Positions 8,304-16,770 of a stretch of DNA of 64,000 bases are shown piece by piece. The position numbers and the translations under genes are program-made. A model generated the notes under the pieces. That model searched no databases and was not told the DNA's origin. It was given only the letters and a program-made list of their open reading frames with translations. Source of the DNA: Streptomyces decoyicus (GTDB lineage Bacteria > Actinomycetota > Actinomycetes > Streptomycetales > Streptomycetaceae); the NCBI RefSeq assembly GCF_019880305.1, contig NZ_CP082301.1, forward strand, positions 5,394,001 through 5,458,000, in the 5' to 3' direction. Positions within the stretch are counted from its first letter, which is position 1. The number at the start of each line of letters is the position of its first letter.

Positions 8304-10580
8304 ATGGGCCGAGCGGACGCGAGACGGGCGCGACAGGGGAGCGCCCGCCGGGCCAAACCGAAGGACAAGAAGTCCGGCATACGCCGCTTCTTCACCTGGA
8401 AGAAGCTCCTCGGAGCCTTCCTCGGGGTGTGCCTGCTGGGCATCCTCGGTTTCATCGGCCTGTATCTGTACGTGGACATCCCCAAGGGGAACAACGAAGC
8501 CAAGCTCCAGAGCAACGTCTACAAGTACGCCAATGGCAAGGTCATGGCGCGTACCGGTCTGCGCAACCGCGAGAACGTCCCGCTCAGCCGCATACCCAAG
8601 GACGTCCAGCGCACCTTCGTCGCCGCCGAGAACAAGAACTTCTACCACGACTCCGGCGTCGACCTGATGGGTACCGCGCGCGGCATCCTCAACACGGTGA
8701 TGGGCCGCGGCAAGCAGGGTGGTTCGACGATCACCCAGCAGTACGTCAAGAACTACTACCTGAGCCAGGAGCAGACGGTTTCCCGCAAGCTCCAGGAGAT
8801 CGTCATCTCGCTCAAGGTGGACAACAAGTTCGGCAAGGACGACATCCTCGCCGGCTACATCAACACCAGCTACTACGGCCGTGGCGCTTACGGCATCCAG
8901 GCCGCCGCGCAGGCCTACTACGGCGTGGACGTCGAGAAGCTCACCGTCTCGCAGGGCGCCTACCTGGCCTCGCTGCTCCAGGCGCCGAGCCAGTACGACT
9001 GGACCAGCGCGACCCCGTCCGGCCGGAAGCGGGTCCAGGAGCGCTGGGCCTACACCCTCGACAACATGGTCGAGATGAAGTGGCTCTCCGCGGAGGAGCG
9101 CCGCAAGCAGACCTTCAAGAAGCCGAACGACCCCAAGCCCCCGCCCGGTGTGAGCGGCCAGAACAGCTACCTCATCGAGCAGGCCAAGCAGGAGCTCTTC
9201 GACCAGGGCGTCGACGAGAAGCAGTTCGCGGCCGGCGGCTGGACGGTCACCCTCGGCATCGACAAGAACAAGCAGCAGGCGCTGGAGAAGTCGGTCAAGC
9301 GCAAGCTCCTCGACGACCTCGACCCCAAGAAGCGCAAGGTCGACGGGGACGCCCAGCTCGGCGCCACCTCGGTGGACCCCAAGACCGGTCACATCGTGGC
9401 GATGTACGGCGGCGAGGGCCCGCCGAAGCACTACCGGAACAACGCCACCCGCACCGATTACCAGGCCGCCTCCACCTTCAAGCCGCTGATCCTGGCCTCC
9501 GCGATGGAGAACAACGCGGTCACCCGGGACGGCGTCCCGATCACCCCGAACACGATCTACGACGGCCGTAACCGCCGTCCGGTCGTCGGCGGCAACATCG
9601 CCTTCGCGCCGCCCAACGAGGACGAGCGCGAGTACGGGAAGATCAGCGTCCAGACGGCGACCAACAACTCCGTCAACGCGGTCTTCGCGCAGATGGGCGC
9701 GGACGCGGGCCTGGACAAGATCAAGGAGACCGCGGTCAGCCTGGGCATGGACGACAAGATGGACGTCAAGCCCGCCATGACCCTGGGCACCATGGGCGCC
9801 AGCCCGCTCCAGATGGCCGGCGCCTACGCCACCCTCGACAACCACGGCAAGAAGGTCACCCCGACGATCGTCACCAAGGCCTCGCACAGCGTCAACGGAG
9901 TCGAGACCAAGGTCCCGCTGAAGGACCCGATCGGCGACCAGGTGCTCAGCCGCAAGACCGCCGACACCATCACCTCCGTACTGACGGGCGTGGTCAACGA
10001 CGGCACCGCCTCGGAGGCCGTGAAGAACACCGCCTACGACGCGGCCGGCAAGACCGGAACCTCCGACGACGACAAGTCGGCGTGGTTCGTGGGCTACACG
10101 CCCAAGCTGGTCACCGCCGTCGGCATGTTCGGCGAGTCCCCCCAGGGCGGCCGGCAGGTCACGCTCAAGGGCACCGGCGGCGACGGCCGGGTCAACGGCG
10201 GTGGCTACCCGGCCCGGGTGTGGGCGGACTACACCGAGGCGGCGCTGGGCGGCAACACCGGCGCGGAATTCGAGCTGGACGCCAGCCTGGGCGCCGGGGT
10301 CCCCCCGACCCCCACCCCGACGCCGAGCCACACGCCGTCGTCCAGCCCGAGCCCGTCCAAGTCGCCGAGCGATTCGCCCTCGCCGACTCCGTCGAAGCCG
10401 AGCGGGCCTGCCTCGCCGTCCGACAGCGGACGCCCGAGCCCGCCCGTCCCGTCCGACTCCGGCTCGCCGAACGGCGGGGTGGACGGCGGTGGCGGCGCCG
10501 GCGGGGACGGCGGCCCGACCGGCGGCAACGGGAACGGCCCCGGCGGAGACGAAGCCGACAGCCTGACCGGCTTCAACTGA
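8304..10580 (+). CDS. Bifunctional class A penicillin-binding protein (transglycosylase/transpeptidase)
   Basis: 758 residues. A basic cytoplasmic N-terminus (MGRADARRARQ) precedes one membrane anchor (about 36-58). The GT51 glycosyltransferase domain (about 75-250) has 'ENKNFYHDSG' with the catalytic Glu, 'GGSTITQQ' and 'RKLQEIVISLKV'. The transpeptidase domain has the nucleophile motif STFK (390-393), SVN (456-458) and KTG (583-585). A disordered Pro/Ser/Thr then Gly-rich tail runs from about 665 to the end. It polymerises lipid II and crosslinks peptidoglycan outside the membrane. In GT51 motif 1 the usual ED is EN, and D replaces the usual H; as far as I recall this is common in actinobacterial homologues. 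The start ATG 8304 gives the usual MGRA... N-terminus; the longer frame upstream is not supported. Confidence 0.93.
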   Translation: MGRADARRARQGSARRAKPKDKKSGIRRFFTWKKLLGAFLGVCLLGILGFIGLYLYVDIPKGNNEAKLQSNVYKYANGKVMARTGLRNRENVPLSRIPKDVQRTFVAAENKNFYHDSGVDLMGTARGILNTVMGRGKQGGSTITQQYVKNYYLSQEQTVSRKLQEIVISLKVDNKFGKDDILAGYINTSYYGRGAYGIQAAAQAYYGVDVEKLTVSQGAYLASLLQAPSQYDWTSATPSGRKRVQERWAYTLDNMVEMKWLSAEERRKQTFKKPNDPKPPPGVSGQNSYLIEQAKQELFDQGVDEKQFAAGGWTVTLGIDKNKQQALEKSVKRKLLDDLDPKKRKVDGDAQLGATSVDPKTGHIVAMYGGEGPPKHYRNNATRTDYQAASTFKPLILASAMENNAVTRDGVPITPNTIYDGRNRRPVVGGNIAFAPPNEDEREYGKISVQTATNNSVNAVFAQMGADAGLDKIKETAVSLGMDDKMDVKPAMTLGTMGASPLQMAGAYATLDNHGKKVTPTIVTKASHSVNGVETKVPLKDPIGDQVLSRKTADTITSVLTGVVNDGTASEAVKNTAYDAAGKTGTSDDDKSAWFVGYTPKLVTAVGMFGESPQGGRQVTLKGTGGDGRVNGGGYPARVWADYTEAALGGNTGAEFELDASLGAGVPPTPTPTPSHTPSSSPSPSKSPSDSPSPTPSKPSGPASPSDSGRPSPPVPSDSGSPNGGVDGGGGAGGDGGPTGGNGNGPGGDEADSLTGFN

Positions 10581-10598
10581 CCCCGGTCCGAGCGCAGC

Positions 10599-10637
10599 GC
10601 AGCGCGGCCCCCGCCTCCCCGGCGGGGGCCGCGCTGC
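10599..10637. terminator. Bidirectional terminator between PBP and catalase genes
   Basis: A perfect 17-bp stem (10599-10615 with 10621-10637) closes a 5-base loop between two convergent genes. There is no T-run, as is usual for Streptomyces terminators. Confidence 0.85.
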
Positions 10638-10657
10638 TGTGAGGGAGCGGTGGCGCC

Positions 10658-12121
10658 TCAGCCGCCGTTCACCTTGTGGGCGATCCGGTCGCCCACGTTC
10701 TTGTCGATGTTGCGCCAGTACTGGAGCGCGCGGTCGAGCACCGGACGGCTGACGCCGTTCAGCAGATGGCCGGACACGTTGCCCACGAGCCGGTCGCGGG
10801 CCGCGTCGTCGAGGACCTGGCGGACCATCGTGCCCGGCTGGCCGAAGTCGTCGTCGTCGCGGCGCAGCGTGTACGCCTCGCGGACCATCGCGCCGCCGGT
10901 CTCCCAGCCCGCGGGCTCCCCGTAGCGCAGGGTGTCCGCCGCCGGGCCGCCGTAGCTGTTCGGGGCGTAGGGCCGGGCCGCGCGGGACGGCTCGAACCGC
11001 ATCGGGCCGTCCTTCGCGTACGAGTGGACGGGTACGTGCGGCCGGTTGGGCGGCAGCTGGGCGTAGTTCGGGCCGATGCGGTAGCGGTGGGTGTCCGCGT
11101 AGGAGAACAGCCGGCCCAGCAGCATCTTGTCCGGCGACGGGCCGACGCCCGGCACCATGTTGGACGGTTCGAACGCCGCCTGCTCGATGTGGACGAAGTA
11201 GTCCTCCGGGTTCTTGTCGAGCGTCATCCGCCCGACCTCGATCAACGGGTAGTCGCCGTGCGGCCACACCTTGGTCAGATCGAACGGGTTGAACCGGTAG
11301 TCCGCGGCGTCCTCGAACGGCATGACCTGCACGTACAGCGTCCACGACGGGGCATTGCCACCGTCGATGGCCTCGAAGAGATCGCGGCGGTGGTAGTCGC
11401 CGTCCTCGCCGGCGATCCGGTCCGCGTCCTCCTGGGTGAGGAAGTCGATGCCCTGGTCGGTCTTGAAGTGGTACTTGATCCAGAACTTCTCGCCGCCGGC
11501 ATTGACCCACATATAGGTGTGCGAGCCGTAGCCGTTCATGTGGCGGTAGGTCTTGGGAATGCCGCGGTCGCCCATCAGCCACGTGACCTGGTGGGCGGAC
11601 TCCGGCGACAGCGTCCAGAAGTCCCACTGCATGTCGTTGTCGCGCATCCCGTTGTCCGGGCGGCGCTTCTGCGAGCGGATGAAGTCCTGGAACTTGATCG
11701 TGTCACGGACGAAGAAGACCGGGGTGTTGTTCCCCACCAGGTCGTAGTTGCCGTCCTGGGTGTAGAACTTCAGGGCGAAGCCACGGGGGTCGCGCCACGT
11801 GTCGGGGGAGCCCTGCTCACCCGCGACGGTCGAGAAGCGGGCCAGCATGTCGGTGGTCTTGCCCGGCTGGAAGAGATCCGCCTTGGTGAACTGGCTGACA
11901 TCATTGGTGACTTGGAAGAAGCCGTAGGCGCCGGCGCCCTTGGCGTGCACCACGCGCTCGGGGACCCGTTCGCGGTTGAACTGGGCCATCTTCTCGATGA
12001 GGTAGTGGTCCTGGAGCAGGATGGGGCCGTCCGGACTCACAGTGAGTGAGTGCTCGTCGCTCTCCACCGGATTGCCGGCGTTGTTCGTCGTACGCGGGAC
12101 GTTGTGCGCGGTGCTGGTCAT
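10658..12121 (-). CDS. katA: Monofunctional haem catalase
   Basis: 487 residues, the normal length of a small-subunit (clade 3) catalase that converts hydrogen peroxide to water and oxygen. The distal His is H59 in 'ERVVHAKGAGAYG', the distal Asn is N132 in 'VGNNTPVFF', and the proximal Tyr lies in 'RLFSYADTHRYRIGPN'. ATG 12121 is preceded by AGGAGG. The Shine-Dalgarno can pair with the bases just before the start codon (see 12122-12135). It is monocistronic between two strong hairpins. No regulator gene is adjacent. A TTGACT hexamer (minus strand, 12213-12208) may be a -35 element, but I see no good -10. Confidence 0.95.
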   Translation of the reverse strand: MTSTAHNVPRTTNNAGNPVESDEHSLTVSPDGPILLQDHYLIEKMAQFNRERVPERVVHAKGAGAYGFFQVTNDVSQFTKADLFQPGKTTDMLARFSTVAGEQGSPDTWRDPRGFALKFYTQDGNYDLVGNNTPVFFVRDTIKFQDFIRSQKRRPDNGMRDNDMQWDFWTLSPESAHQVTWLMGDRGIPKTYRHMNGYGSHTYMWVNAGGEKFWIKYHFKTDQGIDFLTQEDADRIAGEDGDYHRRDLFEAIDGGNAPSWTLYVQVMPFEDAADYRFNPFDLTKVWPHGDYPLIEVGRMTLDKNPEDYFVHIEQAAFEPSNMVPGVGPSPDKMLLGRLFSYADTHRYRIGPNYAQLPPNRPHVPVHSYAKDGPMRFEPSRAARPYAPNSYGGPAADTLRYGEPAGWETGGAMVREAYTLRRDDDDFGQPGTMVRQVLDDAARDRLVGNVSGHLLNGVSRPVLDRALQYWRNIDKNVGDRIAHKVNGG

Positions 12122-12135
12122 GGAGGAATGCCTCC
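12122..12135 (-). promoter_or_regulatory. Ribosome binding site in a self-complementary stretch before catalase
   Basis: On the mRNA strand GGAGG (12135-12131), CATT, CCTCC (12126-12122) directly precedes the ATG. The Shine-Dalgarno sequence is therefore perfectly complementary to the five bases before the start codon. A 4-base loop can form, so the element could mask the ribosome site; whether it does in vivo is untested. Confidence 0.45.
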
Positions 12136-12236
12136 TGTTTCGACGACTGGGAGCAGGGGTCGGTCAGTCCCGAATTGGGGCGGTAAGTCCCTTGCGTCCA
12201 CCCAAGCAGTCAACTACCCCGACGGCACGTCGGTAA

Positions 12237-12274
12237 ATATTGGACCCCGTCCGGTCTCAGACGGGGTCCAATAT
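12237..12274. terminator. Strong hairpin between SpoIIE-type phosphatase and catalase genes
   Basis: A perfect 15-bp inverted repeat (12237-12251 and 12260-12274) has an 8-base loop. In the minus direction it is followed by a short T-containing stretch, so it most likely ends transcription of the upstream phosphatase gene before the catalase promoter. Confidence 0.75.
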
Positions 12275-12305
12275 GTGGGACAGGGCGCCGTGCGCCCGCC
12301 CGGAG

Positions 12306-14894
12306 TCAGGGGCGCTGGGCCCCCGGAGGCATCGACAGCTCGAACCAGACGACCTTTCCCATGCTCAGACGGGTCGCGCCCCAGCGCCTCGCCATCCGGT
12401 TGACCAGGTAGAGCCCCCGCCCGCCCTCGTCCGACGGCCGGGCCTGGCGCAGCCGCGGCAGCTGCGGGACGTCGTCGCCGACCTCGCAGCGCAGCACGTC
12501 CGTCCGCAGCAACCGCAGCGTGATCGGCCGCTCCGCATACCGCACCGCATTCGTCACCACCTCGCTGACCAGCAGCTCCAGCTGGTCGGTCAGCTCCTCC
12601 AGACCCCAGCGCGCCAGCGCCCGCCGGGCCAGCCGCCGGGCCTGCCCCGCCGTCTGCGCCTTCGGATCCAGATACCAGTACGCGACATCGCTCGGCGCGA
12701 TCCCGTCGAACCGGGCCGCCAGCAGCGCGATGTCGTCATCGCGGTCGCCGGGGCCCAGCATGTCCAGTACCTCGTCGCACATCGGCTCCAGCGGCGGCGG
12801 GTTGGGACCCGTCAGCCGGGCCGTCTCCGCCAGCCGCTCCCGCAGCTGCTCGATACCGGTCCACACGTCCCGGATCCGCGACTCGACCAGACCGTCCGTA
12901 TAGAGGACCAGCGTGGCGCCCGCGGGGGCGTCCAGCTCCACCGCCTCGAAGTCCACCCCGCCGACGCCGATCGGCGCGCCCGACGGGACCCGCAGCACCT
13001 CGGCGCGCCCGCCGCGGTGCAGCATCACCGGCGGCGGATGCCCCGCGTTGGCGATGGTGATCCGGTGCGCCACCGGGTCGTACACCGCGTACATGCAGGT
13101 CGCCATCCGGTCCGTGCCCAGCCGCTGCGCCTGCTCGTCGAGGTGGTGCAGCACCTCCTGCGGCGGCAGGTCCAGCCCCGCCAGTGTCTGGGCGGTCGTC
13201 CGCAACTGGCCCATGATCGCGGCAGAGGTCATCGAGTGGCCCATGACATCGCCGACGACCAGCGCCACCCGGCTGCCCGGCAGCGGGATCGCGTCGTACC
13301 AGTCGCCGCCCACCCGTGCCGTCTCGGCGGCCGGCAGATAGCGGCTGGCCAGCCGGACCCCGGTCGGCTGCGGCAGCGAGTCCGGCAGCATCGTGCGCTG
13401 GAGCGCGTCGGCGATGTACGCCTCGCGGCCGTAGAGCACCGCCTTGTCCACGCCCAGCGCGGTGTGCGTCGCCAGCTGCGCCGCCACCAGCAGATCGTCC
13501 GGCTCGAACGCCGGCCGGTCCGGGCGGCGCAGGAACACCGCCGCGCCGATCACCCGCCGGCGGCCGCGCAGCGGCGCCAGGATCACCCGGTGGCCGCCGG
13601 GCAGCCGCGGATCCGGCCCCAGCAGCTCCGGCAGCGCCGTCCGCGCCGCCTGCGCCTCGCCGAACAACGGCCGTACGCCCCGCAATACCTCGGCCAGCGG
13701 GCCGCCGGGCTCCACCTCGGCCAGCTCCGCGGCGCTGCCGCCCATCGCCGGACCCAGATCGGGCTGCGCGGGCAGCACCGGAAGCCGGGCGCCGTTGGTG
13801 TCCGGCTCCTCCGGAATACGGTCGGTACGGCGCAACCGCAGCACCACCGGCCCGGTCGGGCGCTCATCGCCCACCGGCAGCGGATCCCGCAGATAGACGA
13901 GGATGGCGTCGGCGAACGTCGGCACCGTCGCCCGGCACAGCCCGAGCACGATCTCGTCGAGGTCGATCCCGCGGGCGATCCGCCGCGTCGCCGCCCCGAT
14001 GAAGCGCAGCCGGTCGCCGCCCGCCTGCCGGGCCGCGGCCACCTCACTGCTCTCGCCCGGATGCGCCGAGCGGGCCGGGGGAACGGGCGGCGGGCCCTGC
14101 GGCGATCCGCCCTGCCCGGTCAGCCGGTCAGCCATGGCCTCCCCGGCCGCCGGCCGCGCCGCCTCGCTCCGGTGGCCCTCCGGGCCCGCGGACCGTCCGC
14201 CGTGCGGCGCCGACGGCTGCTCCGGCACCGTTCCGCCCGGCTCGCCGCCACGCGGCCGCGACCGCCCGGAGCCGCTGGGAGTGCTGCCCTCCCGCGGCCG
14301 CCCGATGCCCTCGCCGCCGCGCGGGCGCTGCCCGTGATGCGGCTCCTCGCCCGGCTCCGGCGCCTCGGCGCGGCCCACCGCGCCCTGCGCCACCCGCCGT
14401 CCGGCGCGAGCCGTCTCCCGCCCCGCATCCGCCGCCCCGCCCGGCCGTCCTCCCGCAGGCATGGCCACCTCCCCGTACGCGTCGCCGTACGGGGCCGAAG
14501 CGTCCCGTACGGCGGCATGACCGCCGCTGTGCGCGGCGCTGTGATCGCTGGTGCGCCCGTCGGTGTGGCCCGCGGCAGTACCGTCCGCGTCCGCCGACGG
14601 GTCCCGCCGCGCCGCGCCGTGATCCGCGGCCGGCTCGTCATCGTGGTGGGCCGGTGCACCGGCCGAGGCCGTGACGGCGACACCGGCAAGGCCTATGTCG
14701 TCACCGCCGCGCACTGCGAACCCGGTGCCCGGCACCGGAGTGAACCCGGCCGTGGCGGGCTGCTGGAGGGCGCTGCGCGGGTCGGGGACCGCGCCGTACG
14801 ACGCCGTCCCGGCCGGCCCCCGAGCAGGGGACGCCGAGTCCGCGGCGGTCGAGGCCGACCGCCGCGATTCGTGGGAGGGGGGGTGCTCCGTCAC
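12306..14894 (-). CDS. SpoIIE-family phosphatase with GAF and C-terminal ATPase domains
   Basis: 862 residues from GTG 14894. Residues 1-290 are low-complexity (Ala, Gly, Pro, His, Asp) and probably disordered. A GAF-like sensor domain spans about 300-485. A PP2C/SpoIIE phosphatase domain (495-730) has metal-binding aspartates in 'GGDWYD' (D531), 'GDVMGHS' (D549), 'TDGLVES' (D667) and 'DDDIALL'. An HATPase_c domain (745-855) has the N-box 'ELLVSEVVTNAV' and G-box 'DEGGRGLYLV'. Fusions of this type act in partner switching: the phosphatase dephosphorylates anti-sigma antagonists and the RsbW-like ATPase can bind or phosphorylate them. No clear Shine-Dalgarno precedes the GTG, so the true start may lie further in, for instance near residue 254. 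Confidence 0.9.
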   Translation of the reverse strand: MTEHPPSHESRRSASTAADSASPARGPAGTASYGAVPDPRSALQQPATAGFTPVPGTGFAVRGGDDIGLAGVAVTASAGAPAHHDDEPAADHGAARRDPSADADGTAAGHTDGRTSDHSAAHSGGHAAVRDASAPYGDAYGEVAMPAGGRPGGAADAGRETARAGRRVAQGAVGRAEAPEPGEEPHHGQRPRGGEGIGRPREGSTPSGSGRSRPRGGEPGGTVPEQPSAPHGGRSAGPEGHRSEAARPAAGEAMADRLTGQGGSPQGPPPVPPARSAHPGESSEVAAARQAGGDRLRFIGAATRRIARGIDLDEIVLGLCRATVPTFADAILVYLRDPLPVGDERPTGPVVLRLRRTDRIPEEPDTNGARLPVLPAQPDLGPAMGGSAAELAEVEPGGPLAEVLRGVRPLFGEAQAARTALPELLGPDPRLPGGHRVILAPLRGRRRVIGAAVFLRRPDRPAFEPDDLLVAAQLATHTALGVDKAVLYGREAYIADALQRTMLPDSLPQPTGVRLASRYLPAAETARVGGDWYDAIPLPGSRVALVVGDVMGHSMTSAAIMGQLRTTAQTLAGLDLPPQEVLHHLDEQAQRLGTDRMATCMYAVYDPVAHRITIANAGHPPPVMLHRGGRAEVLRVPSGAPIGVGGVDFEAVELDAPAGATLVLYTDGLVESRIRDVWTGIEQLRERLAETARLTGPNPPPLEPMCDEVLDMLGPGDRDDDIALLAARFDGIAPSDVAYWYLDPKAQTAGQARRLARRALARWGLEELTDQLELLVSEVVTNAVRYAERPITLRLLRTDVLRCEVGDDVPQLPRLRQARPSDEGGRGLYLVNRMARRWGATRLSMGKVVWFELSMPPGAQRP

Positions 14895-14984
14895 GCGTGG
14901 GATTCCATCCGTCCGGGGCTGTGCGCCCGACGTGCCACGTTACGGGCGCGCCGCCCGTGCGGGACGCGCCCAACGCGCTGCGTC

Positions 14985-15668
14985 TCAGGCGCGTCGCAGG
15001 TGCAGAAAGAGCTGGATCTCGGGTGGTACGTCCGTACTCGCCGGGGCGTATGCGTAGGCATCCTCCCCGACGACGTCGAAACCCGCGTCGTGCACGACCC
15101 GGCGCAGGTCGTCCCGCAGGTAACCCGATACCCGGATCGAGTTGCCCAGGAACGGAATGGTGAAGTCGTCCACATCCGCCTCGACCATGGACAGGGCCAA
15201 CAGCCCCTCGGGTCGTAGCAGATCATGCAGCATGCCCAGTGCGTAAGGGATTTCCGCCCGGGGCAGCATCAGAAGTGAGAAATAAGCGGCGATACCGTCG
15301 AAGGAGCCGGGGCCGCCGAGCCGGCCGCCGCGCAGATCGGCGATGTCCAGCCGGTGGAAGTCGGCGTCCGGGGCGTTCTCCCGGGCCAGTTCGACCATCG
15401 AGGGGGAGAGGTCGATTCCCACGACGCGGTGCCCGGCGTCCGCGAGCTGACGGGCGGTCGGCAGACCCGTACCGCATCCGAGGTCCAGGATGCGTGAGCC
15501 TGCGGGCAGGGTGCCGGCCAGCCAGGAGCCCGAGGCGAGCTGGCCCTCCTTGTGCGGAAAGGCGTCGTCGTACCGGTCACCGATCGCGTCGAACGCCTCG
15601 GCCTGGCCGGCCCGGTCCAGTGCTAACCGGTTCAGCCCCTCGTATTCGTCGTAGTGAGTTGCACTCAC
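14985..15668 (-). CDS. SAM-dependent class I methyltransferase (contains a TTA codon)
   Basis: 227 residues with the Rossmann-fold SAM motifs 'ILDLGCGTG' (about 60-68), 'VVGIDLSPSMVELAREN' and 'FDGIAAYFSLL'. It is a small-molecule-type methyltransferase of unknown substrate. GTG 15668 has AGGAGG 9 bases upstream. Codon 15 is TTA (plus-strand bases 15624-15626), the leucine codon read only by bldA tRNA in Streptomyces, so efficient translation should depend on bldA. It is monocistronic or loosely linked with its neighbours. Confidence 0.85.
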   Translation of the reverse strand: MSATHYDEYEGLNRLALDRAGQAEAFDAIGDRYDDAFPHKEGQLASGSWLAGTLPAGSRILDLGCGTGLPTARQLADAGHRVVGIDLSPSMVELARENAPDADFHRLDIADLRGGRLGGPGSFDGIAAYFSLLMLPRAEIPYALGMLHDLLRPEGLLALSMVEADVDDFTIPFLGNSIRVSGYLRDDLRRVVHDAGFDVVGEDAYAYAPASTDVPPEIQLFLHLRRA

Positions 15669-15879
15669 GACCTCGCGCCTCCTGCGACCGCAGTCAAGTT
15701 CGTTTTCCCGTTCTGGAGTTGCGCCTGTGCAGTCTTGCGGAGGACGATCCTACGTTTGAAGACCCGGGGCGCAGCAAGGGGGCTCGGCCCCGCTCCTCGC
15801 CCCGCAGGAAACAGCCTTGCCCGTGGGCGCAGCTTTCCACGGTTCGCCCCCTTCAGTCGTGTGATGCCCCTTCGCTCCC

Positions 15880-16623
15880 TCACGACCGCAAACGTTCCGG
15901 CGCGCGGTCCCAGTCGTCCGGGAGCCCGGGGACGTCCCAGGCCGGATCGGGCCGCCAGTCCTCCCAGCCGTCGGCGTACGGCTCCCGCCAGGCCGTGATC
16001 TGTGCGATCGCGGCCCGCCCCGCCGATCTGACCTCGGCGGCCCGTGCGTCCGTCATCAGCCCGTCCCGCTGCGCCTGCGCGAACTCGTCCTCGTCCCGCC
16101 ACTCCCAGTGCCGGTCCGGATAGACACAGATGTCGAGAAAGTGGTCCTCGGAGTCAATGCCGTCCGCCCAACGGCGGCGCGGCTCCTCCAGATTGACGTA
16201 CCAGTTCTTGAACTGCCAGCCACGTTCCCAGAACAGCCACACCGACCACGGGTCCCCGGGCCGGGCCAGCTTCAGCACGCCGGTGCCGAACCACTGGTCG
16301 TGGGCGGTCCGGCGCGGTTTGGTGTAGCGGGTGGACAGCGGCTCGCGGTGCACCGGCGTGCCGTCGGCGAGCACCGGCTTGATGCAGGGGGTGCCCGGCG
16401 CCATCCACACCGCGAGCAGCTCGTCGGTGTCCTGGACCACGGTCATCGGACGACAGATGTGGAACCGCGCGGCGTCGGCGTTGTCGCGGTAGCGCCACAG
16501 GATGTGGTCCCCCGGCGCCCAGCGCGTCGCTTCCGCCGCGCTGCCCGCCGCCCCCTTCGCCCCGGCCGTCCCGCGTCCGCCGGCCGTCTCGCCTTCCGTG
16601 GTGTCCACCATGTCCGCTGTCAT
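15880..16623 (-). CDS. DUF402 (FomD-like) protein
   Basis: 247 residues. After an Ala/Gly-rich N-terminus (1-35) comes the DUF402 fold: 'VVQDTDELLAVWMAPGTP', the 'WFGTGVLKLARPGDPWSVWLFW' strands, 'FKNWYVNLEEP' and 'TEDHFLDICVYPD'-type acidic residues (here 'SEDHFLDICVYPD'). Related DUF402 proteins (FomD, Ntdp) are Mn/Co-dependent phosphohydrolases of nucleotides or nucleotide adducts, and the conserved Tyr/Asp residues are present. The actual substrate here is unknown. ATG 16623 starts the frame. A DUF402 gene next to fumC matches my memory of other Streptomyces. Confidence 0.82.
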   Translation of the reverse strand: MTADMVDTTEGETAGGRGTAGAKGAAGSAAEATRWAPGDHILWRYRDNADAARFHICRPMTVVQDTDELLAVWMAPGTPCIKPVLADGTPVHREPLSTRYTKPRRTAHDQWFGTGVLKLARPGDPWSVWLFWERGWQFKNWYVNLEEPRRRWADGIDSEDHFLDICVYPDRHWEWRDEDEFAQAQRDGLMTDARAAEVRSAGRAAIAQITAWREPYADGWEDWRPDPAWDVPGLPDDWDRAPERLRS

Positions 16624-16770
16624 GCGCAGATCTTAGAGGCGTGGCATGACGCGCGCCGTGACATGAGCCGCACTGGGCGTTACGGGCATGATAATGCGGG
16701 CCGCCCCCCGGAACCCGCGCCGCAACAGGAGCCTGTGCGTGCGGGACGGGGGACGGAGGGCGGGCCCGGC

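Noticed and set aside
12237..12274. Long inverted repeat before catalase considered as an operator or attachment site
   Set aside because: A 15-bp G+C-rich stem with short loop and trailing T-containing sequence just after the phosphatase gene is better explained as a terminator.
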